NCBI RefSeq assembly: GCF_010993745.1 | Contig: NZ_WOTN01000003.1 | Coordinates: 372,001-436,000, forward strand | Length of the DNA stretch: 64,000 bases | From: Fodinicola acaciae | Lineage (GTDB): Bacteria; Actinomycetota; Actinomycetes; Mycobacteriales; HKI-0501 | Direction of reading: 5' to 3' | Shown here: positions 42,721 through 50,724 of the stretch, one piece after another | Layout of the letters: the number at the start of each line of letters is the position of its first letter | How positions within the stretch are numbered: position 1 is the first letter of the stretch | Position numbers and translations under genes: made by a program | Notes under the pieces: generated by a model | What the model was told of the DNA's origin: nothing | The model's input: only the letters and a program-made list of their open reading frames with translations | Databases searched by the model: none

Positions 42721-43341
42721 ATGACGACCACCGCGGACATGTGGTTCGACCCCAAATGTCCCTTCGCCTGGATCACCTCCCGCTGGCTGCTGGAGGTCGA
42801 GAAGGTGCGCGACGTGACGGTCCGTTTTCGCGTGATGAGCCTCAACGTCCTCAACGACGGCCGCGAGGGCCTGGAGGAATGGTATGCGGAATGGCTCAAG
42901 GACACCCGCGGACCGGTGCGGGTGGCGATCGCCGTCGAACAGAAGTTCGGAAATGCCACCTTGCGTGACTTCTACAACGCGATCGGCAGGCGGATCCACC
43001 ACGAGAAGGCGAAAATCGGCCGCGACCTGTACGTCGACACGTTGACCGAGCTCGGGCTGCCGACCGACCTCGCCGACGCGGCCGACAGCGTCGAACACGA
43101 GGAAGCGTTGCTGGCCAGCCATCACGCCGGTCTGGACCCGGTCGGCGCCGATCTCGGCACGCCGACCATCCACCTGCCCGGGCCGGACGGCAAACCGAAC
43201 GCGTTTTTCGGTCCGGTGATCTCGCCGATCCCGCGCGGCGAGGCGGCCGGCCGGCTGTGGGACGGCGTCGTGCTGGTCACCGGCACTCCTGGTTTCTACG
43301 AGCTGAAGCGCAGCCGCAGCGGCCCGCTCAGCTTCGACTGA
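42721..43341 (+). CDS. DsbA-family protein, homologue of mycothiol-dependent nitroreductase Rv2466c
   Basis: Thioredoxin-fold protein of 206 residues. It begins with MWFDPKCPFAWITSRWLLEV and continues with FRVMSLNVLND, GPVRVAIAVEQKFGN, SHHAGLDPVGADLGTPTIHL and the closing FFGPVISPIPRGE and ELKRSRSGP, in the same order as Mycobacterium tuberculosis Rv2466c. That enzyme uses CPWC to react with mycothiol and reduces nitro compounds. Here the motif is CPFA, so only the first Cys (Cys13) remains and the protein would act as a monothiol enzyme. The ATG follows GAGGAG. Control by the divergent MocR regulator is likely. Confidence 0.85.
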   Translation: MTTTADMWFDPKCPFAWITSRWLLEVEKVRDVTVRFRVMSLNVLNDGREGLEEWYAEWLKDTRGPVRVAIAVEQKFGNATLRDFYNAIGRRIHHEKAKIGRDLYVDTLTELGLPTDLADAADSVEHEEALLASHHAGLDPVGADLGTPTIHLPGPDGKPNAFFGPVISPIPRGEAAGRLWDGVVLVTGTPGFYELKRSRSGPLSFD

Positions 43342-43353
43342 GAAAGGTCCACA

Positions 43354-44394
43354 GTGGACAGTGAGACGCTGAACGAGGCGTACGGCCGGCTGCATCACGC
43401 CGGCCCGGAATGGGGCGAGGACCGGCTCACCAACCACGGTCCGATGGCCGTCGAGGTGCTGGTCCGGCGCGGCCGCGCCGACCGCGTGCACCGCTGGGTC
43501 GACGCGTATCTGCGCCGGCTCGACGACATGCCGGCGGCCGGCGATCCGATCACCGCCGGCAACTGGCGCGAGGCCATGGGAGACGGCCGGCGGATCGCCG
43601 ACTGGACGGCGTTTTTCCAGCGCCAGCTTGCCGAACGGCCGTGGCGGGACGCGCTGGCGCAGTGGTGGCCACGGCTGCTGCCGGGAATCGCCGCCGGTGC
43701 GACGCACGGTGTGATCCGGGTGAGCCATGCCGTACGCGCGTTGCTGGCCGGTGATCAGGACGCGGCGGCGGTGACGGAATTGGCGCATGGCCTGGCTTTC
43801 TGGGCCGCGCGCATGCAGCACGTGCCGGGATCGACCGCACCAGCCGGAAAACTGCCGGCGGCAGAGGCGTTCGACGCGATCCCGCGCGTGCCGTCACAGG
43901 CCGGCCGGATCGCGGATCGCTTTGGCCAGCTGGAATCCCTGCCGAGTTGGGGTCAGGCCCTGGCCTCGTTGCGCGCGCCGGCCGGTCCCGACGAGGCGGC
44001 GAAAGTGCTGGCCGACCTCGTCGCGGCGGCCACCGCCGGCTATCTTTCCTACGGACACGGCAGTCCGGTGCTGCTCGTCCACACCGCCACCGCGCCGAAT
44101 GCCGTGCTGCACACGCTGCCGGCTCTTCCGCGCGAGCTCTGGACACCGAGCCTGGCCGCGGTGTGGTCCACCAGCGCGGCAATCACGGCGTCGTACGCGC
44201 CGCCGCAACCGGCCGATGACCTGCCGGCCGCGAGAAGTGTCGAAGACACGCTCGCCTACGCGGTCGACCACGGAGACGAACACGTCATCAAGTTCGCCGA
44301 CACCGCCGTCGATGCCTTCAGGCACAACGGCGATCCAGCCTCGCTCGCCGCGGCAGCACGCGTCGGTTTGCTGATCCCACAAGGAGAATCATGA
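43354..44394 (+). CDS. Questin oxidase-like protein (DUF4243 family)
   Basis: A 346-residue protein with the family start YGRLHHAGPEWGEDRLTNHG and PMAVEVLVRRG, and conserved HGVIRVSHAVRALL and YGHGSPVLLVHTATAPNAVL blocks. The fungal relative AN/questin oxidase is a Baeyer-Villiger-like enzyme of polyketide metabolism; bacterial members have no assigned substrate. The GTG start is 12 bases after the stop of the DsbA-like gene, so the two are co-transcribed, hinting at redox or detoxification chemistry on quinone-like compounds. That last point is inference. Confidence 0.82.
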   Translation: MDSETLNEAYGRLHHAGPEWGEDRLTNHGPMAVEVLVRRGRADRVHRWVDAYLRRLDDMPAAGDPITAGNWREAMGDGRRIADWTAFFQRQLAERPWRDALAQWWPRLLPGIAAGATHGVIRVSHAVRALLAGDQDAAAVTELAHGLAFWAARMQHVPGSTAPAGKLPAAEAFDAIPRVPSQAGRIADRFGQLESLPSWGQALASLRAPAGPDEAAKVLADLVAAATAGYLSYGHGSPVLLVHTATAPNAVLHTLPALPRELWTPSLAAVWSTSAAITASYAPPQPADDLPAARSVEDTLAYAVDHGDEHVIKFADTAVDAFRHNGDPASLAAAARVGLLIPQGES

Positions 44395-44417
44395 CGTACG
44401 ACAGCGAGCTCACGTGA
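44391..44417 (+). other. Eight-codon leader frame coupled to the MFS gene
   Basis: An ATG at 44391 with a strong AAGGAG six bases upstream opens MTYDSELT and stops at 44415-44417, where the TGA overlaps the GTG start of the MFS gene (GTGA). The transporter has no ribosome site of its own, so it may be translated by coupling from this leader. Confidence 0.4.
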
Positions 44418-45640
44418 TCATCCCGCCGGCCGGTCCGCCGCGCCAGCTTGCTCAGGCACAGCTGACAAACTCCATCGGCGACGGCGCCTATTACGTCTCC
44501 TCGGCGCTGTATTTCACGCTTTTCATCGGTCTCTCGCCGACCGAGGTCGGGCTCGGCCTGACGCTCGGCTGGGCCGTCGGATCGGTTCTCGGCGTGCCGC
44601 TGGGACATCTGGCCGACCGGCGCGGACCACGTGGCGTGGCTGTGCTGCTGGCCGTGGCGACCGGTGTCGCGGTCGCCTCTTTCCTTGTCGTACGGTCCTT
44701 CCTGCCGTTCATGCTGGCCGCCTGTCTCTACTCCATCTGCCAGTGCGGCCTCGGCGCGGCCCGCCAGGCGCTGCTGGCGGGCTTGGTGGACAGGGGAAAG
44801 CGCACCGAGGTGCGTGCGTATCTGCAGTCGACGGTCAACGCCGGCCTGGCGGTCGGCGCCGCGATCGGTGGCCTGGCACTCGCGATCGACACGCGACCGG
44901 CGTTCCTTGCCGTCTTCGCCGTCGACGCGGCGAGCTTTCTGTTGTCGGCGCTGATGTTGCTGCGGCTGCCGACCGTGCCGCCGACACCGGCCGCACCGGC
45001 CGGCGAGCCGGCTTTGGCCGTGTTGCGCGACAAGCCGTACGCGCTGATCACGCTGCTCAACACGGTCATGTTGTTCTATATGCCGTTGCTGAGCCTGGTG
45101 ATCCCGCTGTGGCTGGTGCAGCGTACGGCCGCACCGCATTGGATGGTGTCCGCGTTGTTGGTGCTCAACACGCTCAGCGTCGTCCTTTTCCAGGTGCGCG
45201 TGGCAAAGCGGGTGACCAGCCTGGACTCGGCCGCGCGGCTGGTCCGGCTCGCCGGCGTGGCGATGCTCGCCGCCTGCGCGGTTTTCGCCTTCTCCGGCGC
45301 CGGTTCCTCGGCCTGGCTGGCCGGAATCGTGCTGCTGGCTGGCGCGATCCTGCAGGTTGTCGGCGAGATGATGCTCGGTGCCGGCTCGTGGGAGATCAGC
45401 TTCGACCTGGCGCCGGCCGGCAAGCAGGGTCAGTATCAGGGATTTTTCGGCACCGGCACGGCGATCGCGCGAATGGCCGGCCCGCTCGTGCTCACCACGC
45501 TCATCATCGGCTGGGGAACACCGGGCTGGATCGTGCTTGGGTTGCTGTTTCTCGGCGCCGGAGCCGGCATGGTGCCGGCCGTACGGTGGGCTCGGCGGCG
45601 CGCGGCGAATTCGGTTGAGGCCGTACGCGTCGGCGCCTAA
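44414..45640 (+). CDS. MFS transporter
   Basis: A 408-residue major facilitator with about twelve hydrophobic helices. The loop-2 motif GHLADRRGPRGVAVLLAVAT is the family signature, and a second half-repeat begins after the central loop. The N-terminal sequence (LTNSIGDGAYYVSSALYFTL) resembles drug-efflux-type MFS proteins. It is probably a proton-driven exporter in the cytoplasmic membrane. It is translated downstream of the questin oxidase-like gene, so it could export the same compound that the two enzymes act on. Confidence 0.88.
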   Translation: MIIPPAGPPRQLAQAQLTNSIGDGAYYVSSALYFTLFIGLSPTEVGLGLTLGWAVGSVLGVPLGHLADRRGPRGVAVLLAVATGVAVASFLVVRSFLPFMLAACLYSICQCGLGAARQALLAGLVDRGKRTEVRAYLQSTVNAGLAVGAAIGGLALAIDTRPAFLAVFAVDAASFLLSALMLLRLPTVPPTPAAPAGEPALAVLRDKPYALITLLNTVMLFYMPLLSLVIPLWLVQRTAAPHWMVSALLVLNTLSVVLFQVRVAKRVTSLDSAARLVRLAGVAMLAACAVFAFSGAGSSAWLAGIVLLAGAILQVVGEMMLGAGSWEISFDLAPAGKQGQYQGFFGTGTAIARMAGPLVLTTLIIGWGTPGWIVLGLLFLGAGAGMVPAVRWARRRAANSVEAVRVGA

Positions 45641-45649
45641 CTTGAGGTC

Positions 45650-46306
45650 ATGCCCGTCTTGCTGTCATTGAATGTCGGTCGCCGGACGGCGGTCACGGTG
45701 AAGTCCGGCTCCAGCGGCATCGACAAGCGGCCGGTCGACGCGGTGCGGGTCCGGGCGCCGGGGCCGAAACGCGGCGGTCTCGGCAGCGGCCTGGTCGGCG
45801 ACACCATTGTCGACGTGGCCAACCACGGCGGCGACGACCAAGCCGTTTACGCGTACGCGCGAGAAGACCTGGACGCTTGGCAAAACGAGCTCGGCGAAGA
45901 CCTGCGTAACGGCTTTTTCGGCGAAAACCTGACCACGTCCGGTCTCGACGTCACCGGCGCGCTGGTCGGCGAACGCTGGCAGGTCGGCGACCAGGTCGTG
46001 CTGCAGGTGACCGCGCCACGAATTCCGTGCGCGACGTTCGCAGTCTGGATGCGGCGCACCGGTTGGCTCGGCGACTTCATGCGCCGTGGCGTCCCCGGCG
46101 CCTATTTGCGCGTGGTCACGCCGGGCGACATTCGCCTGGGCGACCCGATATCGGTCATCCACCGACCCGACCATGACGTCACGATAGGCTTGGTTTTCCG
46201 GGCCGTGACGCTGGAACCGGATCTGTTGCCCCGACTGCTCGAGGCCGATGACCTGCTCGAAGAAGTGCGAGAGCGAGCCACCCGGCGGATCAGCGGCGCC
46301 AACTGA
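45650..46306 (+). CDS. MOSC-domain protein
   Basis: A 218-residue protein with the MOSC beta-barrel pattern: GLVGDTIVDVANHGGDDQAV, FFGENLTTSGLDV, and the conserved Cys in PRIPCATFAVWM, which in MOSC proteins handles sulfur or binds molybdenum cofactor. It resembles the YiiM type, which detoxifies N-hydroxylated bases as a molybdoenzyme. The gene follows MFS by 10 bases. It may use cofactor made by the Moco genes near the left edge, though it is far away. Confidence 0.87.
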   Translation: MPVLLSLNVGRRTAVTVKSGSSGIDKRPVDAVRVRAPGPKRGGLGSGLVGDTIVDVANHGGDDQAVYAYAREDLDAWQNELGEDLRNGFFGENLTTSGLDVTGALVGERWQVGDQVVLQVTAPRIPCATFAVWMRRTGWLGDFMRRGVPGAYLRVVTPGDIRLGDPISVIHRPDHDVTIGLVFRAVTLEPDLLPRLLEADDLLEEVRERATRRISGAN

Positions 46307-46455
46307 ACTCCACTGACCGGATGTGGCCAGCCGTCCTACCGCTTGTACGTCACCAAATTCGGTCGCCGGCGCGATGCGGCCACCGAGGATTTCCCGCTCA
46401 GCGGCAAACTCGCGCACAGAAAGGTTTAGCCTGCTAACTGTGTGCCAGCTCACCT

Positions 46456-46637
46456 CTAGGGTCTGTTTCGGAGTCCCACGTGGATGAGAGTCGAGATCCA
46501 AACGTCGTCTGGCGGTGCGGCGGGACCGCCCGGCGTGGCAGCGCCACGTGGGCGGTTTCGCCGTGCCGTCAGGCGGCCCGGGACAGATGTGACAGCGGCT
46601 CGGTTATCGCCGCGTGGGACTTCGAAACAGGCCCTAG
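46456..46637. mobile_element. MITE-like element with 21-bp terminal inverted repeats and CTAG flanks
   Basis: A 174-bp non-coding segment (46460-46633) lies between two CTAG tetranucleotides. Its left end starts GGTCTGTTTCGGAGTCCCA and the reverse complement of its right end starts GGCCTGTTTCGAAGTCCCA; over 21 bp they differ at two positions. CTAG fits the 4-bp YTAR target duplication of IS5-group elements. No transposase is encoded. It is inserted 24 bp before the PucR-type gene start, in its promoter region. The remainder of the 46307-46660 gap holds only a weak GTTTAG...GCTAAC repeat near 46425. Confidence 0.75.
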
Positions 46638-46660
46638 GCGGAGCACGGGGAAGGAGCACG

Positions 46661-47869
46661 GTGGCAGCGAAAGTGCATGATGCCAGCAAAACGACCAGCC
46701 CGCCGCCTCGGCAGCTGCGGCAGCTGGCCGAGACGCTGCGGCCGGAGCTGCCGAGCCTGGCCGCCGAGATCATCGACGAGATCCGCCGGTCGATTCCGGA
46801 GTACGCGCAGCCGCTGGACGGGCCGTACGGACACTCGCTGCGGGTCGGCACGGCCGAGACGATCACCAGTTTTGTCGACCAGCTCAGCGGAAAACCGGTC
46901 TCCACCGACCACCTGGAGGAGATCTGCCGCCGGCTCGGCGAAAACGAGGAGCGGGTCGGCCGCAGCATGGACCAGCTGCAGGCGGCCTATCGGATCGGCG
47001 CGCGGGTCGCCTGGCAGCGGATCATGAAGGTCGGCCGGCGCTATCCGTTTTCCAGCCAGGTCGTCTCGATGCTGGCCGACCGCATTTTCGCGTACATCGA
47101 CGAGCTCGCCTCGCTGTCACTGGAAGGATATCTGCGCGCCAAGGCCGGATCGGCGCAGGCGCGCCGCGAGCTGCACCGGCGGCTCCTGCGGGCCATCCTG
47201 GCCGACTCGGCCGAGCTGCCCGAGCTCGCCGAGGCGGCCGGCTGGCCGTTGCCGGAGGCTGTCACGATGATCGCTGTCGACGGCGAGGACCTGCCAGAAG
47301 ATCCCTTGCTGCCGCCGGTTCTGCTCGCCGACCTGCATCCCGGTGATCCCTGCCTGCTCGCCCCCGGAGAAGTCGGCGCGGCCGACATCGACGAGGTGCA
47401 TGAGGCGCTGTGCGGCGTACGCCTGGCGATCGGTGTGACCGTGCCGCTGCAGCAGGCGGCGGATTCCCTACGCTGGGCCAAACAGGCGCTGCAGATGGCC
47501 GCCGCCGGCGCGTTGCCGAATGCGAAAACCCTGCGTTGCGAGGAACATCTGATCACGCTGTGGCTGGCCGCCGATCCGGCCCTCGTCGAACAGATAGGTG
47601 ACCGCGTCCTCGGTCCGCTGGCCGAGCTTCCGGTGCGGCAGCGGGAAAGGCTGAGCGAGACGCTGCTGGCCTGGCTGCGAGCGCGCGGCAGCGCGGCACT
47701 GATGGCCGAGCAGCTGCAAATCCATCCGCAAACCGTGCGCTATCGGATCCGGCAGCTGGAGGACATGTTGCCGGGACAGCTGCGGGATCCGGACAGTCGG
47801 TGGGCCATGGAGGCGGTGCTGCGCAGCCGCGCGATGTCCGCCTACCACGACCCGGACGTCAACCGCTGA
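46661..47869 (+). CDS. PucR-family transcriptional regulator
   Basis: A 402-residue regulator with a helical N-terminal sensory region (about 15-200), a middle GGDEF-like PucR domain, and the C-terminal PucR HTH reading LMAEQLQIHPQTVRYRIRQLE. The GTG at 46661 has AAGGAG four bases upstream. The longer frame that starts inside the upstream MITE is rejected. It converges with the mce operon, overlapping its last gene by 11 bases. In actinomycetes PucR-type regulators are often near transport or lipid genes, so control of mce is possible but unproven. Confidence 0.87.
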   Translation: MAAKVHDASKTTSPPPRQLRQLAETLRPELPSLAAEIIDEIRRSIPEYAQPLDGPYGHSLRVGTAETITSFVDQLSGKPVSTDHLEEICRRLGENEERVGRSMDQLQAAYRIGARVAWQRIMKVGRRYPFSSQVVSMLADRIFAYIDELASLSLEGYLRAKAGSAQARRELHRRLLRAILADSAELPELAEAAGWPLPEAVTMIAVDGEDLPEDPLLPPVLLADLHPGDPCLLAPGEVGAADIDEVHEALCGVRLAIGVTVPLQQAADSLRWAKQALQMAAAGALPNAKTLRCEEHLITLWLAADPALVEQIGDRVLGPLAELPVRQRERLSETLLAWLRARGSAALMAEQLQIHPQTVRYRIRQLEDMLPGQLRDPDSRWAMEAVLRSRAMSAYHDPDVNR

Positions 47870-48470
47870 AAATGGTCAGGTGCGAGATTTTCCAGCTGTC
47901 ACCGGCACGTACGGCGTCGACCGCGAACTGAGCGCCGGCATAGCTGGCCTCTCCGGTGTCCGAGCGTACGTTTCGCTGGTCGGCGAAGACCAACAGACGC
48001 GCGCGATCGCCTTGCAGCATCACCACTCCGGCCGACACGACCGTCGTCGTGAGCACCAGTTTCTGTTGTGGCGCCTGCTGTTTCACCGTGCCGATCAGCT
48101 GCTCGTACTCGGCGCGGGCCGATCCGGTCAGCAGCCGCTTCGCCGCCTGCTCGGTCTTGCCGATGTTGGCGTGGTCGTACGAGAAGACCGCGTTGATCGC
48201 ACTGGTGACCTGCCGTTTGACCTCGGCGGTCGCGGTCGCGTCGGTCAGCGCGGAGTTCGCGGCGGCAGGACTGCTGCGTAATTCCGCCGCGGCCACGCCA
48301 AACCACGCGGCCGCGCTGCCGAGCAGCACCGCGACGACCGCGAGCACAGCTGGCAGCAACCAGCGCCTCGGCGGCGGTGTTTTCTGGCGGTCCTTGGTCA
48401 GCTTGACCACCGGCACCTTCCCGCCGTTGGTCGCCGGCTGGACGGTCGCGGACTTTTCCTTGACAGGCAT
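47859..48470 (-). CDS. Mce-associated membrane protein (second copy, type B)
   Basis: A 203-residue protein with a cytosolic N-terminus, one membrane helix (WLLPAVLAVVAVLLGSAAAWF) and an extracytoplasmic domain, as in Mam/Mas proteins that stabilise Mce complexes. It resembles the product at 49675-50220: both have a SYD/SYS segment, an LLTG or VLTG turn, a TTTVVSAGVV or TTTVGTTAVS strand and an ADQR or CDQR motif. It closes the mce operon. The ATG at 48470 is favoured by AGGA six bases upstream. Confidence 0.85.
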   Translation of the reverse strand: MPVKEKSATVQPATNGGKVPVVKLTKDRQKTPPPRRWLLPAVLAVVAVLLGSAAAWFGVAAAELRSSPAAANSALTDATATAEVKRQVTSAINAVFSYDHANIGKTEQAAKRLLTGSARAEYEQLIGTVKQQAPQQKLVLTTTVVSAGVVMLQGDRARLLVFADQRNVRSDTGEASYAGAQFAVDAVRAGDSWKISHLTIFSG

Positions 48471-48486
48471 CGGCAATCCTCTCCGC

Positions 48487-49023
48487 TCAGCCGGCGCCAG
48501 TGCCGATCGGCACCGGGCCGACCGCAGACAGCTTCCAGCCGGCCGCGGTCCTGGTCAGCTGTCCCTCGAACCGGTTGCTCTTGTCGGCCGGCGCACCGTT
48601 GGCCGGAGTGACGGTGATTTTCAAGGCCACCAGGATGGTCGCGGTGCCGGCGCGCTCGTCCAGCGTGGTGAGTGCCGCCTCCAGGACGCGCGCCGTGGTG
48701 ATCGTCTGCGCTTTCTGCAGCTGGGCAAGCACTTGCGCGCGGTTGCTGGTGAGCTGCTGGTTGAGGTCGCCGGTCGTCGACTGGCTCCAGATCGCCAGGC
48801 CGGCCGACGCGTTCCGGTAGTCGAGCGTGTTCAGGTTCTGTACGGCCTGCTCTCCGGCCTGCAGCACGTCCTCACGCAATGCCGAGTATCGCAGCGATTC
48901 GTCGGAGGCGGCCTGTTGGTAGGACCAGCCGAACCAGCCGGCCGCCGCCGCGGCGACCACCACCAGGGTGATCGCCGCGGCCAGCACGGGATTTGCGCGT
49001 ATCCGGGAGAGCAACTCGTTCAT
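48487..49023 (-). CDS. Mce-associated membrane protein (second copy, type A)
   Basis: A 178-residue protein with an N-terminal signal anchor (AAAITLVVVAAAAAGWFGW) and a periplasmic helix-then-sheet domain. Like the product at 50227-50724, it has LREDVLQAGEQAVQNLNTLD, a GDLNQQLTSNRAQVLAQLQK block, an AALTTLDERAGTATIL strand and ends in W-K-LSAVGPVPIG. It would sit beside the MceA-F tube in the cell envelope. Spacing to neighbours is a few bases. Confidence 0.85.
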   Translation of the reverse strand: MNELLSRIRANPVLAAAITLVVVAAAAAGWFGWSYQQAASDESLRYSALREDVLQAGEQAVQNLNTLDYRNASAGLAIWSQSTTGDLNQQLTSNRAQVLAQLQKAQTITTARVLEAALTTLDERAGTATILVALKITVTPANGAPADKSNRFEGQLTRTAAGWKLSAVGPVPIGTGAG

Positions 49024-49026
49024 TGG

Positions 49027-49659
49027 TCAGCCTTTTTTGTTTTCCGGCGCGGTGATGACCGGCGGGCCGAGGGTCAGGTCGATGGTGTTGCCGGGACCGG
49101 GGATGAGCTGGTTGATCAGCAGCTGCTGGAGCAGGCAGTGCGCGAACGGCGGGATGGTGAAGGTGCCGCCGACCGGTCCGCCGAGCACCGCGTTGAAGCC
49201 GTCTTTTCCGGCCAGCTCGACGGTTGCCGGATAGGCGCTCTGGCAGTGCGGACCGACCACGATCGGCAGGCCGCCGACTTTCACGTTGCTGAGCCGAAGG
49301 GTGATCTTGGTCGTGCTTTTCATGTCACCGGTGGAAAGGTCGACGCTGCCGGTGGTCGGGCCCTCCTGGATGAACTCCGTCGTCGCCGACACCGGCACCA
49401 GACCGATCACTTTGAACTCCGCGGAAACCGGCGGCAGCGGCAGGTCCGCGGTGAACGTGCCGTCGTCGATGTTCATGTCCGCTGTCAGCTTGGTCGGGCC
49501 AAGGTTGAGCACCGAGCCGGTTTTCTTGAGTTTCGACGTGCCGGTCACGTCATAGACGGCGTGCAGGATCGTCGCCGCGTGCACCGGCGGCGTCAATGCG
49601 AAGACGGTCGCGAACAACGCGGCGACGGCGACTCCGATACGTACCGACAAACGCTTCAC
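49027..49659 (-). CDS. Secreted protein in the mce operon, homologous to the DUF6801-type protein upstream of yrbEA
   Basis: A 210-residue protein with a clear signal peptide (VRIGVAVAALFATVFALTPPVHA, cut after AHA) and no other membrane segment. Its second half (LRLSNVKVGGLPIVVGPHC, LGGPVGGTFTIPPFAHC) aligns with the C-terminal domain of the protein encoded at 59202-60473 (LRLSDLKVNGTPLDVGANC, LGGTLVGTMTIPAFTGC), including two conserved Cys residues. I do not know its function; a lipid-binding partner of the Mce system is a reasonable inference. It separates the two pairs of Mce-associated proteins. Confidence 0.8.
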   Translation of the reverse strand: MKRLSVRIGVAVAALFATVFALTPPVHAATILHAVYDVTGTSKLKKTGSVLNLGPTKLTADMNIDDGTFTADLPLPPVSAEFKVIGLVPVSATTEFIQEGPTTGSVDLSTGDMKSTTKITLRLSNVKVGGLPIVVGPHCQSAYPATVELAGKDGFNAVLGGPVGGTFTIPPFAHCLLQQLLINQLIPGPGNTIDLTLGPPVITAPENKKG

Positions 49660-49674
49660 GTCGGTCCTTTCCCT

Positions 49675-50220
49675 CTAAACCGCACGTATGTCGCTGATGA
49701 GCCATCGACCGTCCCGCTGGTTGGCGGTGACCAGCAGGTCGGCGGCGGCTGTGGTCGGCTGCTGGCCGGCGCGTACGGCGCGCTGGTCGCAGAACAGCAG
49801 GACGACTGCCTTTGTGTCGTCCAGATAACTGACCGCGGTGGTGCCGACGGTCGTCGTGACGCTGAGCCGCTGCGTCGCGGCCTGCGCCTGCACCTGGCCA
49901 AACAGGAGCTGATACTGGCTGGCCGCGTTGCCAGTCAAGACCTGCGCCGCGAACCGGCCGGTCGCCGCCGGATCGGTTGCGGAGTAGGAGAAAATCCGGC
50001 TCACGGCGGCCGCGAGCTGGCTCACGGCCTGTTGTCCACCCGCGTCCCGACCAGCTCGGTTTGTCAAGAGCGGGTCACCGCGTACGTCCGCCGCGCGCAC
50101 CTGGATCCACACGCCAGCAACGAAAATCAGCGTGACGAGGACCGCGACGGCAGCGTACGCGCGCCACCGCCGTCGCTGCGCGACCGGCTCGGTCTCTGGC
50201 CGGGTTTCGGTGAGCGTCAC
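49675..50220 (-). CDS. Mce-associated membrane protein (first copy, type B)
   Basis: A 181-residue protein with a cytosolic N-terminus rich in Glu and Arg, a single helix (YAAVAVLVTLIFVAGVWI) and a folded extracytoplasmic domain ending DGRWLISDIRAV. It belongs to the Mam/Mas type with NTF2-like sheet segments (TTTVGTTAVSYLDDTKAVVL). It matches the downstream product at 47859-48470 in layout and motifs. It lies six bases after the type A gene in the operon. Confidence 0.85.
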   Translation of the reverse strand: MTLTETRPETEPVAQRRRWRAYAAVAVLVTLIFVAGVWIQVRAADVRGDPLLTNRAGRDAGGQQAVSQLAAAVSRIFSYSATDPAATGRFAAQVLTGNAASQYQLLFGQVQAQAATQRLSVTTTVGTTAVSYLDDTKAVVLLFCDQRAVRAGQQPTTAAADLLVTANQRDGRWLISDIRAV

Positions 50221-50226
50221 CGGACC

Positions 50227-50724
50227 TCACCCCTTTCCGGTTGGTACGGCGCTGAGCGAGCTCACCTTCCAGGTGCCGTTTTCGGTGCTGAGCACGGCAC
50301 GATAGCGGTGCCGCTCGGTGGTCGGCGCGCCGATGTCGGGGGTGATCAGCAGGCTGACCGTCGTCAACAGCGTCGCGCTCTGGTCGTCGAGTTTCTGGAC
50401 GGCGACAGCCGTCACCGTCCCGACCGCGGTGGCTTTGGCCTGGCGCAACTGACTCAGCGTCTGGGCCTGGTTCTTTGCCAGATCCTGGTGCAAAACGCCG
50501 GTCGTGCAGCCGAGCCAGCGGCGCACGTCGGCGGCAGGATCGGCCTTCCGCGCGGTCGTCAGCGTCGCGACCGACTGCTTCGCCGCTGTCAACGCGCTTT
50601 CACGCAACTGGCCGTACGCGCGATCGCTGCTGCTTTCGGCCTGATAGAGCACAAATCCCGACCAGCCCGCGAACGCCATTGCCAGCACCGCGACGAGGCT
50701 GAGCAGCTGCCAGCGCCGGCTCAT
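50227..50724 (-). CDS. Mce-associated membrane protein (first copy, type A)
   Basis: A 165-residue protein with an N-terminal signal anchor (WQLLSLVAVLAMAFAGWSGF) and an extracytoplasmic domain of helices (QLRESALTAAKQSVATLTTA) then strands (QSATLLTTVSLLITPDIG, GTWKVSSLSAVP). It overlaps the mceF stop (ATGA), the classic position of Mce-associated genes. It is paralogous to the product at 48487-49023. Confidence 0.86.
   Translation of the reverse strand: MSRRWQLLSLVAVLAMAFAGWSGFVLYQAESSSDRAYGQLRESALTAAKQSVATLTTARKADPAADVRRWLGCTTGVLHQDLAKNQAQTLSQLRQAKATAVGTVTAVAVQKLDDQSATLLTTVSLLITPDIGAPTTERHRYRAVLSTENGTWKVSSLSAVPTGKG

Noticed and set aside
46484-46660. A longer start for the PucR gene inside the upstream repeat region
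   Set aside because: The extra residues come from the MITE-like element and have no family similarity; GTG at 46661 has AAGGAG and gives a normal N-terminus.
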